Part shown: positions 15,847 through 24,619 of the stretch, one piece after another
How positions within the stretch are numbered: the first letter of the stretch is position 1
Layout: each line of letters starts with the position of its first letter
NCBI GenBank assembly: GCA_001563335.1
Contig: LRSL01000047.1
Coordinates: forward strand, 1-51,565
Direction of reading: 5' to 3'
Origin: Candidatus Thorarchaeota archaeon SMTZ1-45
GTDB lineage: Archaea > Asgardarchaeota > Thorarchaeia > Thorarchaeales > Thorarchaeaceae
Length of the DNA stretch: 51,565 nt
The notes under the pieces: generated by a model
Databases searched by the model: none
What the model was told of the DNA's origin: nothing
Seen by the model: the letters and a program-made list of their open reading frames with translations, nothing else
Position numbers and translations under genes: made by a program

Positions 15847-17610
15847 GTGGACATAGACTTGAACATAAGACGTAGACACTTAGTATTCATTCTTGGCTTA
15901 ATCATCATGTTTTCGGGGACCGTGTTAGCAGCAAGCGTGCAGAGTGGGTTCGGTTCAATAGCTGTCACAGAGGTTGATTTTCAGGCAGCTGATGGGTCTA
16001 TGATTCATAGCACACTTCAGAAACCCAATTATGCAACTGACACTGACCCATTACCAGGCGTAGTTGTGATTCATGGCTCACAACAGAACAAAGAGTGGTT
16101 GATGGCATTTGGTATTGAAATTGCACGACGTGGATTTGTGGTTCTTACAATCGATGCGAATGGTCATGGTAATTCTGAGCCAGGATCAGGTAGTGGAACA
16201 GCAGCGTTGGATTATATCGCATCCTTAGATTTTGTTGATGGTACACAGATTGGCCTAATAGGCCACAGCATGGGGGGTGGTATCGCATGGGCTGCTATAA
16301 ACGAGTCTAGTGTCTATGTACGGGCTTTGGTTCTTGTTGGTTCTGGGTTTTGGCTAGAAACGCCATATATACCGAACACTCTTTTGGCAACAGGCAACTT
16401 TGATTCTCTGTCCAGTTATCCTCATAATCTCACATTATTGGAGCCATACTTCAACGTGACAGGCGTGGTGCCAGATACAACCTACGGTGATTTTGCTAAC
16501 AACACTGCGAGGAGAGCTGTGTTTCCATCGACTAATCACCTGTTTGAAACTATTGATCCAGTAATTGTCAGCGAGAGTGCTGAATGGATGAAGAACAGCC
16601 TGAAGGGAGGGATTGAGGATGAGCACTGGATAGTGAGTACGAGTCTTCTGTATCCATTTTGGTTGGCTGGCGGACTCTTCGGATTGATTGGAGCTCTGCT
16701 TACGATTTTCCCATTAATCGTAATTCTGCTTGATACACCCCTCTTCTCGGAGCTGAAAGGGGAACCAAAAGACGAACCAGCCACCAGAAAGTCATTCTAT
16801 GGATATGGGTTGATTCTAGGACTAATTGGCATCATAACATTCTTCCCATTTCTTGCAGTTGGTCTTCTATTAACAGTAGTAATCCCCTTCCCAACGTTTT
16901 ATGGATTATCTGTGGTATCATGGATATTGGGGAGTGGACTTGTCGCGTTACTGGCTCTTTTTGTTATCTTACGTTCACGGAGAAAAAGAGCCACGCACGA
17001 TGAAACAACAAACATGAGTATTGAAGAGTCAGTTCAAACAGTAAGGGGTCTGCTTGGAACAGGAGACAAGAAACCTGTCCCGTATTTGTTAAAGACTCTC
17101 GTACTAACCATTATTCTGTTCGGTTGGTTGTACTTGCTGACTTTATTGGTCGATTTTGGACTTGTCTTGGATTTGAGATGCTTCCTTCCTGGACTCCATG
17201 ACCTTACATTGGGACAGGCAAGATTAGTACCTCTCTATTTTGTGGTATTTCTAGTGTACACATTGGTTGACGGAGCCTGGTTGACAGGTGTTATGTTGCC
17301 AGAGAGCTCTGGGACATGGGCAAAGGTTCAGTTGAATTGGACCATGAAATCAGTATTCATCAAGACTATTCCTTATCTCATTCTGATTGCGTACGAATTC
17401 CTTGGAGGATACTTGGCAGGGGCACCTGTTGTTCCGCGCACCATTGGTTACTCTTGGTTGTTCTTCTACGCATTCGCACCATGGTTTGCAATATGTACTG
17501 TCATCACCATGTTTGCCTATCGCGTGACTGGTAATCGTTGGCTCGGAGCTATGATCAATTCTATTCTGTGTGCGTGGCTTCTTGCATCGATATTAGGCTT
17601 GAGTTGGTAG
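15847..17610 (+). CDS. Membrane-anchored alpha/beta hydrolase with C-terminal multi-pass domain
   Basis: A 587-residue protein. Residues 10-30 form a signal-anchor. Residues 40-260 are an alpha/beta hydrolase with oxyanion strand VVVIHGSQQ, nucleophile Ser141 in GHSMGGG, and a likely catalytic His in STNHLF near 235. From about 270 on come six to eight membrane helices with a cytoplasmic loop. The hydrolase domain should face outside, acting on lipids or envelope esters. GTG 15847 is the long start; TTG 15859 with AAGGTGG before it is also possible. A strong hairpin terminator follows. Confidence 0.82.
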   Translation: MDIDLNIRRRHLVFILGLIIMFSGTVLAASVQSGFGSIAVTEVDFQAADGSMIHSTLQKPNYATDTDPLPGVVVIHGSQQNKEWLMAFGIEIARRGFVVLTIDANGHGNSEPGSGSGTAALDYIASLDFVDGTQIGLIGHSMGGGIAWAAINESSVYVRALVLVGSGFWLETPYIPNTLLATGNFDSLSSYPHNLTLLEPYFNVTGVVPDTTYGDFANNTARRAVFPSTNHLFETIDPVIVSESAEWMKNSLKGGIEDEHWIVSTSLLYPFWLAGGLFGLIGALLTIFPLIVILLDTPLFSELKGEPKDEPATRKSFYGYGLILGLIGIITFFPFLAVGLLLTVVIPFPTFYGLSVVSWILGSGLVALLALFVILRSRRKRATHDETTNMSIEESVQTVRGLLGTGDKKPVPYLLKTLVLTIILFGWLYLLTLLVDFGLVLDLRCFLPGLHDLTLGQARLVPLYFVVFLVYTLVDGAWLTGVMLPESSGTWAKVQLNWTMKSVFIKTIPYLILIAYEFLGGYLAGAPVVPRTIGYSWLFFYAFAPWFAICTVITMFAYRVTGNRWLGAMINSILCAWLLASILGLSW

Positions 17611-17620
17611 AATGTAACAA

Positions 17621-17658
17621 GACTGAAGGACCATTTGGAGTCCTTCTGTCACCTCTTT
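17621..17658 (+). terminator. Hairpin terminator between convergent genes
   Basis: GACTGAAGGAC (17621-17631) pairs with GTCCTTCTGTC (17640-17650), an 11-bp stem with one T-T mismatch and an 8-base loop. It is followed by ACCTCTTTTT. It ends the hydrolase gene and overlaps the last codon of the opposite gene. Confidence 0.7.
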
Positions 17659-18548
17659 TTCGGATTTGAGAATAACCACTCAATTAATCCCGTACCATGT
17701 ACCTCTAATTCATCGCACTGATGGGTAGCCATTTCTTCAAAGAGTTCTGTTGTTCCTCCTTCAAATTCACGTGTAAATCTAACATAGCTCGTTGGAGAAA
17801 TAAGAGAAGACCTCAAAGTATAGCTGCTTCCATCCTTTCCATAGACCTTTGTCAACGCACCAATCGGAAGATTGGATTGTTTCTCATGATAGATGGTGTC
17901 AAGGTCGACTTGAATGACAGGAACATGATTACTGGCTGTGCTAATTCCACCTGAGGGGTGCAACTCACCATCTACAGTGTCAAGACGAAGACCTATGGAT
18001 AACTCATTGAACTGCGCATGAAGCGCAAACCATCTTTCAATATGCCAGTTTCGAAATCCCCAACTCTTGTCACGCTCTCCAAGTCCACTAAACTCCAAAA
18101 TCTCACCATCAGCTAGTTGGATCTTTCCTCTTACTTCTCCCGACTGTTCGAAGTGACCAGCCCATGAAGTGCCACTTCCCTGACCAAAATCGTAAGCTGG
18201 AAATCGACCAGTCCATCGGATGTTGGCGTTGAGATTCCTTCCCTTGTATTTGAGTATCCACTCCTTGAAAGGTTCAACAACCTTGTATGAGAGAACTCCG
18301 TTTGAGAGTGACTTATGGAAGTCGTGCGGCACTTCACCATCAGGTTCTACAAAATATACTTCTCGCTGATCATTGTAGAAAAGCGCGAAGACAAATTCCC
18401 TCTTTGATATATTTGGAAGAAGACCGATAGTTGAGAATCCTGAGATACCTACACTAAGATCAACCCAGTTGAAATAATAGCTCTCGCGCCATGCAGGATG
18501 TTTAGTTGGTTCGTGTGCATATTCATCAGCATCAACGAGCTCACCCAT
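17649..18548 (-). CDS. CrtC/AttH-like lipocalin-fold protein (DUF7064-like)
   Basis: A protein of about 299 residues with the two-domain beta-barrel pattern of hydroxyneurosporene hydratase (CrtC)/AttH-like proteins. The diagnostic segment is SGLGERDKSWGFRNW near residue 170, matching the family's G.RD.SWG.R.W motif. Other blocks are RESYYFNWVDLS at the start and GRFPAYDFGQG in the middle. Family members act on, or bind, hydrophobic lipids such as carotenoids; the substrate here is unknown. ATG 18548 with AGGTGATC before it is preferred over GTG 18557, which directly abuts the upstream stop. It is coupled to the preceding gene. Confidence 0.75.
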   Translation of the reverse strand: MGELVDADEYAHEPTKHPAWRESYYFNWVDLSVGISGFSTIGLLPNISKREFVFALFYNDQREVYFVEPDGEVPHDFHKSLSNGVLSYKVVEPFKEWILKYKGRNLNANIRWTGRFPAYDFGQGSGTSWAGHFEQSGEVRGKIQLADGEILEFSGLGERDKSWGFRNWHIERWFALHAQFNELSIGLRLDTVDGELHPSGGISTASNHVPVIQVDLDTIYHEKQSNLPIGALTKVYGKDGSSYTLRSSLISPTSYVRFTREFEGGTTELFEEMATHQCDELEVHGTGLIEWLFSNPKKR

Positions 18549-18557
18549 CTTGATCAC

Positions 18558-19733
18558 CTATTCAGGTAATAGGTAAAGGGTTGGGTCTTCCTCCATTTCA
18601 TCATCGAACCGACCAAATCTGATGAAAGCTGGATCAGCATCATTTTCCATGAAGAATGGCACATATTCATCTATCACTGATTGCGAGATGTTCCAGTCAA
18701 TCTTGTCTGTGATATTTACTCTATCTGTATATCGAGCAAAGCCTCTCCAGTAAGCTACCGCACCGGCAAGCATGAGTTTTTTCTTGTCCCAGTCTGCGAA
18801 TTTCATATAGAGCTCTGAGAGAGCTGCCTCTGCTGCCTCTGCATATGCAGGCAACTCGTCAAGTCCTAGGGGAGCAACTTTTGCTCCTCGTTCTGTATAA
18901 GCTGCAATATTGGTGACAAGATTCGAGTAATCTCCAGGTTCAATATTCATTGTACCAATATCATTGAATTTGGCTGATGCACCCTTAATCGTCATAGCCA
19001 CACCCAACTTTGCGGATGGTAATTTTGCCTCAGTATCGGACCATGGTAGCCAGAGATGACCTCTCCCATCATGTAGTCTGGTGAACTCTGTCAAGACAAG
19101 AATCTCATCATTTGAGAATGGATATGGTCCGTGGTCTATAAGCTTCGCACGTGCCTCACATTCGTCCATAAACGCATAGAGTTCGACCTGCCCCATGATA
19201 CGCCTGATTTTCTTAACTTGTTCAGTGTTAACAGACTCAAGATTGTCTTTTATCCAGCTCAGAGTATCTTCACTAAAAGCAAGATTCTTTCTCTCAGAAC
19301 TCGCAACAGTCGGTTCTCCTGTATTGAAATAATTGATGCCTAACCTATACCATTGGTTAAGCATCCACTGCCATTCTTTCTGCTTTTCCTCATCCTCGTG
19401 TCTTGGATCATTATTACATTTGTCGAAGACAATCCCCATGCGTCCAAGAGAATAATAGAGCCAGAGATAGGTGATGGAGAGCGCGTGTATCTCAGATAGC
19501 AGAGTCTTACTCTGTTTCGCAAGATCTTCTGGAGTTATTTTTGACCAGACATGGTTCATCACATCGTAAAGATTGTAGTAAGTATGATAGCATGATACTG
19601 AGATGTACTCGTTTGTCGGAAATATTTCAGACTCGAGAAGCCCACGTTCAGCCAAAATATCTGAAAAGGTGTCAGAGATATGTTTTATCATCCTGTTCGT
19701 GTCGCCTATGTCCAATGTTTGCACTCTCATCAA
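18558..19733 (-). CDS. Conserved-looking protein of unknown function
   Basis: A 391-residue, mostly helical soluble protein. I do not recognise a family. It is acidic and rich in Trp, Tyr and Asn, with motifs such as LWLYYSLGRMG, HDGRGHLWLPW and AVAYWRGFARYTDRV. There is no signal peptide or membrane helix. The first two codons are TTG ATG, so ATG 19730 may be the true start. The CrtC/AttH-like gene starts within 10 bases of its stop, so the two probably act in the same pathway. Confidence 0.7.
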   Translation of the reverse strand: MMRVQTLDIGDTNRMIKHISDTFSDILAERGLLESEIFPTNEYISVSCYHTYYNLYDVMNHVWSKITPEDLAKQSKTLLSEIHALSITYLWLYYSLGRMGIVFDKCNNDPRHEDEEKQKEWQWMLNQWYRLGINYFNTGEPTVASSERKNLAFSEDTLSWIKDNLESVNTEQVKKIRRIMGQVELYAFMDECEARAKLIDHGPYPFSNDEILVLTEFTRLHDGRGHLWLPWSDTEAKLPSAKLGVAMTIKGASAKFNDIGTMNIEPGDYSNLVTNIAAYTERGAKVAPLGLDELPAYAEAAEAALSELYMKFADWDKKKLMLAGAVAYWRGFARYTDRVNITDKIDWNISQSVIDEYVPFFMENDADPAFIRFGRFDDEMEEDPTLYLLPE

Positions 19734-19858
19734 AGGTCAATATTCGATTCTAAATCGGAGTCCACGTAGAAGTGGGTATTAAGCATTTCAGAATGCTAAC
19801 GCGAAGCTTTTTACATACTAATTAAGTCACGCTGAGAAGGCTGTGGACGGATGATAAT

Positions 19859-20209
19859 TTGAGAGAAGTTGCAAGAGGTCTTATTTCATTGAAACTCTCT
19901 GCTGAGGGGGAGCTTAGATATATCACTACTATGAGGGAGGTGATTGAGCTACTAAAGGAGGGAGCTGATGGCAAAATAGTCCTCGTGAATGATGGTGGCA
20001 CGACATTTCTTGCACCAGTTCTTTCAAAACTTGCAGGGGTGGTGTGTATAACTGGAGCTCTTGGGTCACATTTAGCTATTGTCACAAGGGAGTTTGAAAT
20101 ACCCGCACTTATGGGCACTAAAATTGAGAGTCCTGAAGAGTTAGACAGAAAAAACGTGATGATTCAACCCGATGAAGGAATCACAGGGGTATTATTTATC
20201 ACGGAGTGA
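19859..20209 (+). CDS. Stand-alone PEP-utilizer phosphohistidine (swivelling) domain
   Basis: A 116-residue protein that is just the mobile domain of PEP synthase/pyruvate phosphate dikinase enzymes. The phosphohistidine is His71 in CITGALGSHLAIVTREFEIP, which matches the family pattern G..SH.AI..RE..IPA. In full enzymes this domain shuttles phosphate between an ATP-grasp domain and a substrate barrel. The only sensible start is TTG 19859, as nearby ATG codons are closed by stops. The stop overlaps the GTG start of the ATP-grasp gene by 4 bases, so the pair is translationally coupled. Confidence 0.88.
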   Translation: MREVARGLISLKLSAEGELRYITTMREVIELLKEGADGKIVLVNDGGTTFLAPVLSKLAGVVCITGALGSHLAIVTREFEIPALMGTKIESPEELDRKNVMIQPDEGITGVLFITE

Positions 20210-21198
20210 GTGATTGCTTGAAAATGGTTCATACTCTTGAGATGATTCAACCAGATGAAGTTGAAACTCACGGAGGAAAAGCTGTAAATCTAGGAAAACT
20301 TGCGCAAAGTGGTTTTCTGATTCCGAGAGGCTTTTCGATTTCCACTGACGCGTTTACTCAAATGGTAGAGAGTAGCCATGATTTGATTAATTTCCTGAAA
20401 AAGGTGGACGATTCAGAAGATTTTGAAGAAATCTTAGAGATTTCTGAAAATCTGCAAAGGCTAATAGAAGAGTACCAAGTGCCAAAAAGACTGGAGTCTG
20501 AGATATCGCTTGGTATCCAAAACCTCAAAGAACTGAGCGTGAGTAGTGAGCTTGGTTTTGCTATACGATCGTCAGCAACGATAGAAGATCATAGCGACGT
20601 TTCGTTCGCAGGACAGGCAGAAAGCTACCTCTGTGTAAAAAAACACTCAGAAATAATCGAGTTTGTGAAGAAAGTATGGCAGTCTGCATTCTCTGAGCGT
20701 GCCATAGTCTATCTAAAAGCAAAGGCAATTCCAATTAGGCAGTTGAAGGTAGCAGTTGTTGTTCAGGAAATGATTCCTGCAGAAATTTCAGGAGTAATGT
20801 TTACAGCAAATGTCGTCAACAATAATGCGGATGAGCTTTTAATCAATGCAACATGGGGCTTAGGTGACTGTCTTGTTTCAGGAAAAATCGTGCCTGACAC
20901 CTATGTCTTGACAAAGAGCCCATTCAGTGTGATTCAACGTACTGTGGGTGAAAAAGAACTAACATCAAAGCTAGAAATGAATCAACTAGTCCTGATAGAA
21001 ACTCCAAAGGATAGACAGTCAAAATACACGCTTGATGATGAAACTCTGTTCGATATCGCAGAGATTGGACTAAAGATTGAGAATGTGATGGAGTGCCCAC
21101 AGGATATCGAGTGGTGTATCAAACCAGATGGTGTTCTAGTAATCCTTCAGTCAAGGCCAATTACTACACTTAGCGTGCCTTCATCTCATAAAGAGTGA
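20206..21198 (+). CDS. PEP synthase/PPDK-type ATP-grasp domain protein
   Basis: A 330-residue protein equal to the N-terminal ATP-binding part of PEP synthase. It begins with GGKAVNLGKLAQSGFLIPRGF. Further blocks are FAIRSSATIEDHSDVSFAGQ, VVVQEMIPAEISGVMFTAN and NATWGLGDCLVSGKIVPDTY. It ends with the family's usual PQDIEWCIKPDGVLVILQSR. No C-terminal PEP/pyruvate barrel follows, here or nearby. With the preceding phosphohistidine protein it forms a split phosphotransferase like the Pps1/Pps2 arrangement of phenylphosphate synthase, though the acceptor is unknown. GTG 20206, TTG 20218 and ATG 20224 are all possible starts. Confidence 0.88.
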   Translation: MSDCLKMVHTLEMIQPDEVETHGGKAVNLGKLAQSGFLIPRGFSISTDAFTQMVESSHDLINFLKKVDDSEDFEEILEISENLQRLIEEYQVPKRLESEISLGIQNLKELSVSSELGFAIRSSATIEDHSDVSFAGQAESYLCVKKHSEIIEFVKKVWQSAFSERAIVYLKAKAIPIRQLKVAVVVQEMIPAEISGVMFTANVVNNNADELLINATWGLGDCLVSGKIVPDTYVLTKSPFSVIQRTVGEKELTSKLEMNQLVLIETPKDRQSKYTLDDETLFDIAEIGLKIENVMECPQDIEWCIKPDGVLVILQSRPITTLSVPSSHKE

Positions 21199-21463
21199 CA
21201 CCAGGGTTAACGGTAATTGCATGTTCAGGGCAAATTGTAACACACTTCATGCAACCAGTGCATTTTGAAAGCCAAATGGCGTCAATCCTCCAGACCTCTG
21301 GATTGTGGGGATCTGGATGGTCCTCAAGTGTCGGATGCATCAAAAAGACAGCTGGGTCACAGATGAGTAGGCACTTTCTACATTCACGAGGGTCAGTGCT
21401 TGCACCTGAGTGACACTTTGAGTAGTCAATTGTGATTTTTGTCTTCTTTACCATACTAGTCAC
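21170..21463 (-). CDS. Ferredoxin-like 4Fe-4S protein
   Basis: A small iron-sulfur protein of 97 residues, or 94 if it starts at ATG 21454 (MVKKTKITIDYSKC). It has a classical cluster motif CTGCMKCVTICPEHA near the C-terminus and a looser upstream group, C(x9)C-RKCLLICDP. It would carry electrons for the iron-sulfur protein encoded just upstream. Its last codons overlap, in antisense, the end of the ATP-grasp gene by 29 bases. It starts one base after the upstream stop, so it is in the same operon. Confidence 0.85.
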   Translation of the reverse strand: MTSMVKKTKITIDYSKCHSGASTDPRECRKCLLICDPAVFLMHPTLEDHPDPHNPEVWRIDAIWLSKCTGCMKCVTICPEHAITVNPGVTLYEMKAR

Positions 21464-21464
21464 C

Positions 21465-22340
21465 TCAGTATTTTCCAGCCTGTCCTTGAACAGATTCTCT
21501 TGGAATCAAATTGAGAGCGTCATGCTTGCATGCGTGTCGACAAACTCCACAACCGAAGCATTTGTCCAAATCAACAATCACTCTGTTCACTGATGGCAAG
21601 TATCTTAGCGCATTGAACTGACACATCCTTACACAGGACTTACAGCCTTGGCACTTATCGATGTCAATATCAATCAGGTACTCAGCCTTGTATACTGTAC
21701 GTAGGCCAAAGTCATTCCTAAGACGCAGTCCGCCGCATTCTGGAGTTTCGCAGGAGCAAATCGCATTGATATAAGGAACTGGTTGGAACCAGACAGATGC
21801 AACATAACCTCTCTCATTCTGTTCTTGCAGGGCCTGAATAGCCTCTTCACGATCGAGTTTGTACTTCACATCCTCAGGAATGTATCGAGTATGTTTCTCA
21901 ATCACTTCGGAGAGTTGCCCAAAGTTGATGCAGACAGCGTCTTTAACTCCCCTTTGCATCCATCTACATACACAGTAGTTCTTAATGATTGGCTCAGCAG
22001 CCAGATTTCCCATGATGTGTTGAGCGTCCTCTAATGGGATGACTTGTCCAAAGTGACCATCAGCTCTCACTGGATTCCTATTCTTCTTCTCGCTTTGGAT
22101 TTGCCCTTCAACAACTTTGCGGATGACACGACCGATAATGGGCATTTGCATCTTGTAGCCCAAACCGATTGAGTTGAAACCCATAATTTTTCGGATGAAG
22201 AGGGTTTCCATATTCTTCCATTGCTCGTCCAGGTATTCTCTGGCGTTGTACTCATCTGCTAGCTCATCCTTGTACAGTCTAGCGTTTTCATACCATTTGC
22301 CGCCATCGCCGTGTTTGAAGCACCACTCGCACATTACCAT
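21465..22340 (-). CDS. 4Fe-4S binding protein with N-terminal CxxC region
   Basis: A 291-residue iron-sulfur protein. The start MVMCEWCFKHGDGGKWY contains a Cys pair. The middle has YCVCRWMQRG and an INAICSCETPECGG segment with more cysteines. The C-terminus holds two 4Fe-4S motifs, CQGCKSCVRMCQFNAL and CFGCGVCRHACKHDAL. This is a multi-cluster electron carrier or oxidoreductase subunit; the partner enzyme is not in the window. The ATG at 22340 has GGCGATGGTA around it, so either ATG 22340 or ATG 22334 is used. A TATA box and a perfect palindrome lie upstream. Confidence 0.82.
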   Translation of the reverse strand: MVMCEWCFKHGDGGKWYENARLYKDELADEYNAREYLDEQWKNMETLFIRKIMGFNSIGLGYKMQMPIIGRVIRKVVEGQIQSEKKNRNPVRADGHFGQVIPLEDAQHIMGNLAAEPIIKNYCVCRWMQRGVKDAVCINFGQLSEVIEKHTRYIPEDVKYKLDREEAIQALQEQNERGYVASVWFQPVPYINAICSCETPECGGLRLRNDFGLRTVYKAEYLIDIDIDKCQGCKSCVRMCQFNALRYLPSVNRVIVDLDKCFGCGVCRHACKHDALNLIPRESVQGQAGKY

Positions 22341-22361
22341 CGCCTATTTCTTTGTAGTCTA

Positions 22362-22390
22362 TCTCGACTCGAGATGCGATATTTAAAAAT
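22362..22390 (-). promoter_or_regulatory. TATA box and palindrome upstream of the iron-sulfur operon
   Basis: The 13-base perfect palindrome TCTCGACTCGAGA (22362-22374) sits immediately downstream of a TATA-like TTTTTAAATAT (about 22379-22389, minus strand), between it and the start codon. It overlaps the expected transcription start, a typical place for a repressor site. Confidence 0.5.
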
Positions 22391-22510
22391 CCCGTATTTA
22401 ACTAACAAGAATTCGGAAAAAGTTCGTTCTGGAGGGAAAAAGCAATTCGTATCAAGAAGGCTTTTTTTCACAGAGTGTAGAATTGGAATTTAGTTTCTCA
22501 AGTTGGCTGT

Positions 22511-24619
22511 GTGTGCACAATGATTAGACTGATGGGTGTTCTGACCATAGGAGGCGTACCTATCAAGTTTAAGAGCTCAATGGAAGCCGAGGGGGAACTA
22601 ATTCTTGGACCATTGATTGAAGCTACCAAAGCACTGAGCGATATAATGGGTAGTGGTGAAGTCAGGCGACTAGCGTTTAAAGACAACACACTGATTGTCA
22701 CTGAAACAACAAAGGGATTTACTGTGGTAGCCCTGGTGAGCAAAGCAGAGGACTACATGGACAGTCTCCTTCGTGTGATTGCAGAGAAGATAGACGAGTC
22801 CGAAATTCAATTTGCTGACGGATCTGTAAATGAATTGCAGAAGATTATCGTTGAACGGATTCTTAATCCCTATGTCAGAGACCACATTGAAGTTTCGTTT
22901 CCTGATGCGCTTTCAAATACTTGGAATCCAGTCTATGAGGTATTAAAGAACCATGATCAATTTGCTGAGATAATCCAAGAAGTCGATGACCTGCTAGCTA
23001 GACCAGAGTCTGAAAAGAGATGGACCCAATTCAGGAAAGAGTCCAAAGGATCATTGAATGATGCATTAGCCCATGCTCTGAGAGGAGAGTTCGATAAAGC
23101 ATGTGCAATTGCATTGGATAATGAAGGGGTAGTAGCAGGAATATTTAGTATAAAGATGGGTGCTTTGGCACATTCGATGACCAAAGCAATCCCCCCAACT
23201 CTGGCAGAGTTGAGAAAAACAGCTGCAACATTATCTGATGATCATCTTTTCACTGATTTTGTAAAGATACTGGTGGGGTCTGTGGCGGGGGAGGTCATTC
23301 CTGCAGACTATTCTCGTGTCTTCAGAGAGTCAATGAGTCATTTTGAGTTCATTGACGATGATGATCACCTTATGCTTGGTTTTCTCTTCCTTGACCCTCG
23401 AGTGGTGGACTATCCAGAATTTTCTGAGAGTCTTCTTGAGCTATACAGAGGAAAATCAGAGGTCTATTGTTCATTTATTGAAGCAATTCAAGATCGAAAC
23501 AACATTTTCGCTAAACTGTATTCCATAACAAGTTATGATGGATTTAAGGAAGAACTTGGTTTGTATAAGGCTCAGATATCAAATATTCTTGGAAGTATAA
23601 CATGGGTGACAAATGAAGAATTGATGTGGGAGTTGCAGAAGGAGGAGAAAGGAATTGAGATTGGAATCACAGCTTCACTTAGGTTGCAGAACTATATTGC
23701 AGTACTTATAGCTTTGACTGAATCACCAGTCTTGTCGATTGGCGAAAGGAAAGAATTTCTTGAAGAGGTTCTCATGCTATATCGTGATTATTTTAGAGCG
23801 TTGATGACGACAAATATCCCTCTTTTCGCGTACACATTAGATAGTGTTTTTCAGAGTGTTGGTGTTGCCCATGCAGAGTATTATTTCCTGTCCACTGGCG
23901 ATGCAAGGAACCAACATATTCGTCGAACTATAGAATTCTTAGGAGATATTTATGAGACAATGGTCGAAGAGTGGCCAAAGGCTCGTGTTCGCTTCTCACT
24001 CTTTGTTGTGACCAATTCAATATCTCCTGTTCTCGCACGAGCTGGAGAACTCCCAGAAACCGAGATTCGATTAATGTATGCAGCAATGCAACTTCTTGAC
24101 GTGAACACAATTGATGCAACACAAATCACCCGGCCTACCACTTACGCCACATATCTGGGAAATACAAATACTTCACTCACTGCCCTAGCTTCAAGACTGC
24201 TAAAAGGTGAGGTTCGTGAAAAAGTCCTCAAAGATTGTGTGGATGTTGCGTTGGATGTGCAGGAATGGTTCTTGTCATTTGGTGAAGTGATACGGGATGA
24301 TGCAATGTCTGCAAGTTATCATGCATCCTTGATTGCAGATACGGTGGATGTAGGTGAGTTAAGAAAGATTCTTGACAGAGTTATTGACTTGAACAGAATC
24401 ATAGTGCAGGACCCAACCAAATTCGATTATGAGCTGGCAATGATGTCTGTCCCTCTTATGGATCTCTTATCCAATTCATGGAGGAGATTGGCTGATGAGA
24501 AGTATCTTAGGGTGGCAAAGAGCACATATGATTCGGCCATTTCAGCTTGGAAAAAGTATGGATTCCATGAGAAGGCGGAGAATTTCAAGAAGTCGTTCAG
24601 TCATTCCTTAGAGTCCTAA
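22511..24619 (+). CDS. Large protein with N-terminal longin/roadblock-like domain
   Basis: A 702-residue protein. The first 95 residues follow the longin-type pattern: strands IRLMGVLTIGGVPIKFKSS, a helix around LILGPLIEATKALSDIM, strands VRRLAFKDNTLIVTE and FTVVALVSKA, then a helix YMDSLLRVIAEKI. Small domains of this kind are abundant in Asgard archaea and in eukaryotic trafficking proteins. The remaining 600 residues are predicted all-helical, without recognised repeats or membrane segments, and may form a solenoid. Function unknown; a role with small GTPases is speculation. GTG 22511 starts the frame; ATG 22520 (MIRLMGVL) is the more likely start. Confidence 0.72.
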   Translation: MCTMIRLMGVLTIGGVPIKFKSSMEAEGELILGPLIEATKALSDIMGSGEVRRLAFKDNTLIVTETTKGFTVVALVSKAEDYMDSLLRVIAEKIDESEIQFADGSVNELQKIIVERILNPYVRDHIEVSFPDALSNTWNPVYEVLKNHDQFAEIIQEVDDLLARPESEKRWTQFRKESKGSLNDALAHALRGEFDKACAIALDNEGVVAGIFSIKMGALAHSMTKAIPPTLAELRKTAATLSDDHLFTDFVKILVGSVAGEVIPADYSRVFRESMSHFEFIDDDDHLMLGFLFLDPRVVDYPEFSESLLELYRGKSEVYCSFIEAIQDRNNIFAKLYSITSYDGFKEELGLYKAQISNILGSITWVTNEELMWELQKEEKGIEIGITASLRLQNYIAVLIALTESPVLSIGERKEFLEEVLMLYRDYFRALMTTNIPLFAYTLDSVFQSVGVAHAEYYFLSTGDARNQHIRRTIEFLGDIYETMVEEWPKARVRFSLFVVTNSISPVLARAGELPETEIRLMYAAMQLLDVNTIDATQITRPTTYATYLGNTNTSLTALASRLLKGEVREKVLKDCVDVALDVQEWFLSFGEVIRDDAMSASYHASLIADTVDVGELRKILDRVIDLNRIIVQDPTKFDYELAMMSVPLMDLLSNSWRRLADEKYLRVAKSTYDSAISAWKKYGFHEKAENFKKSFSHSLES

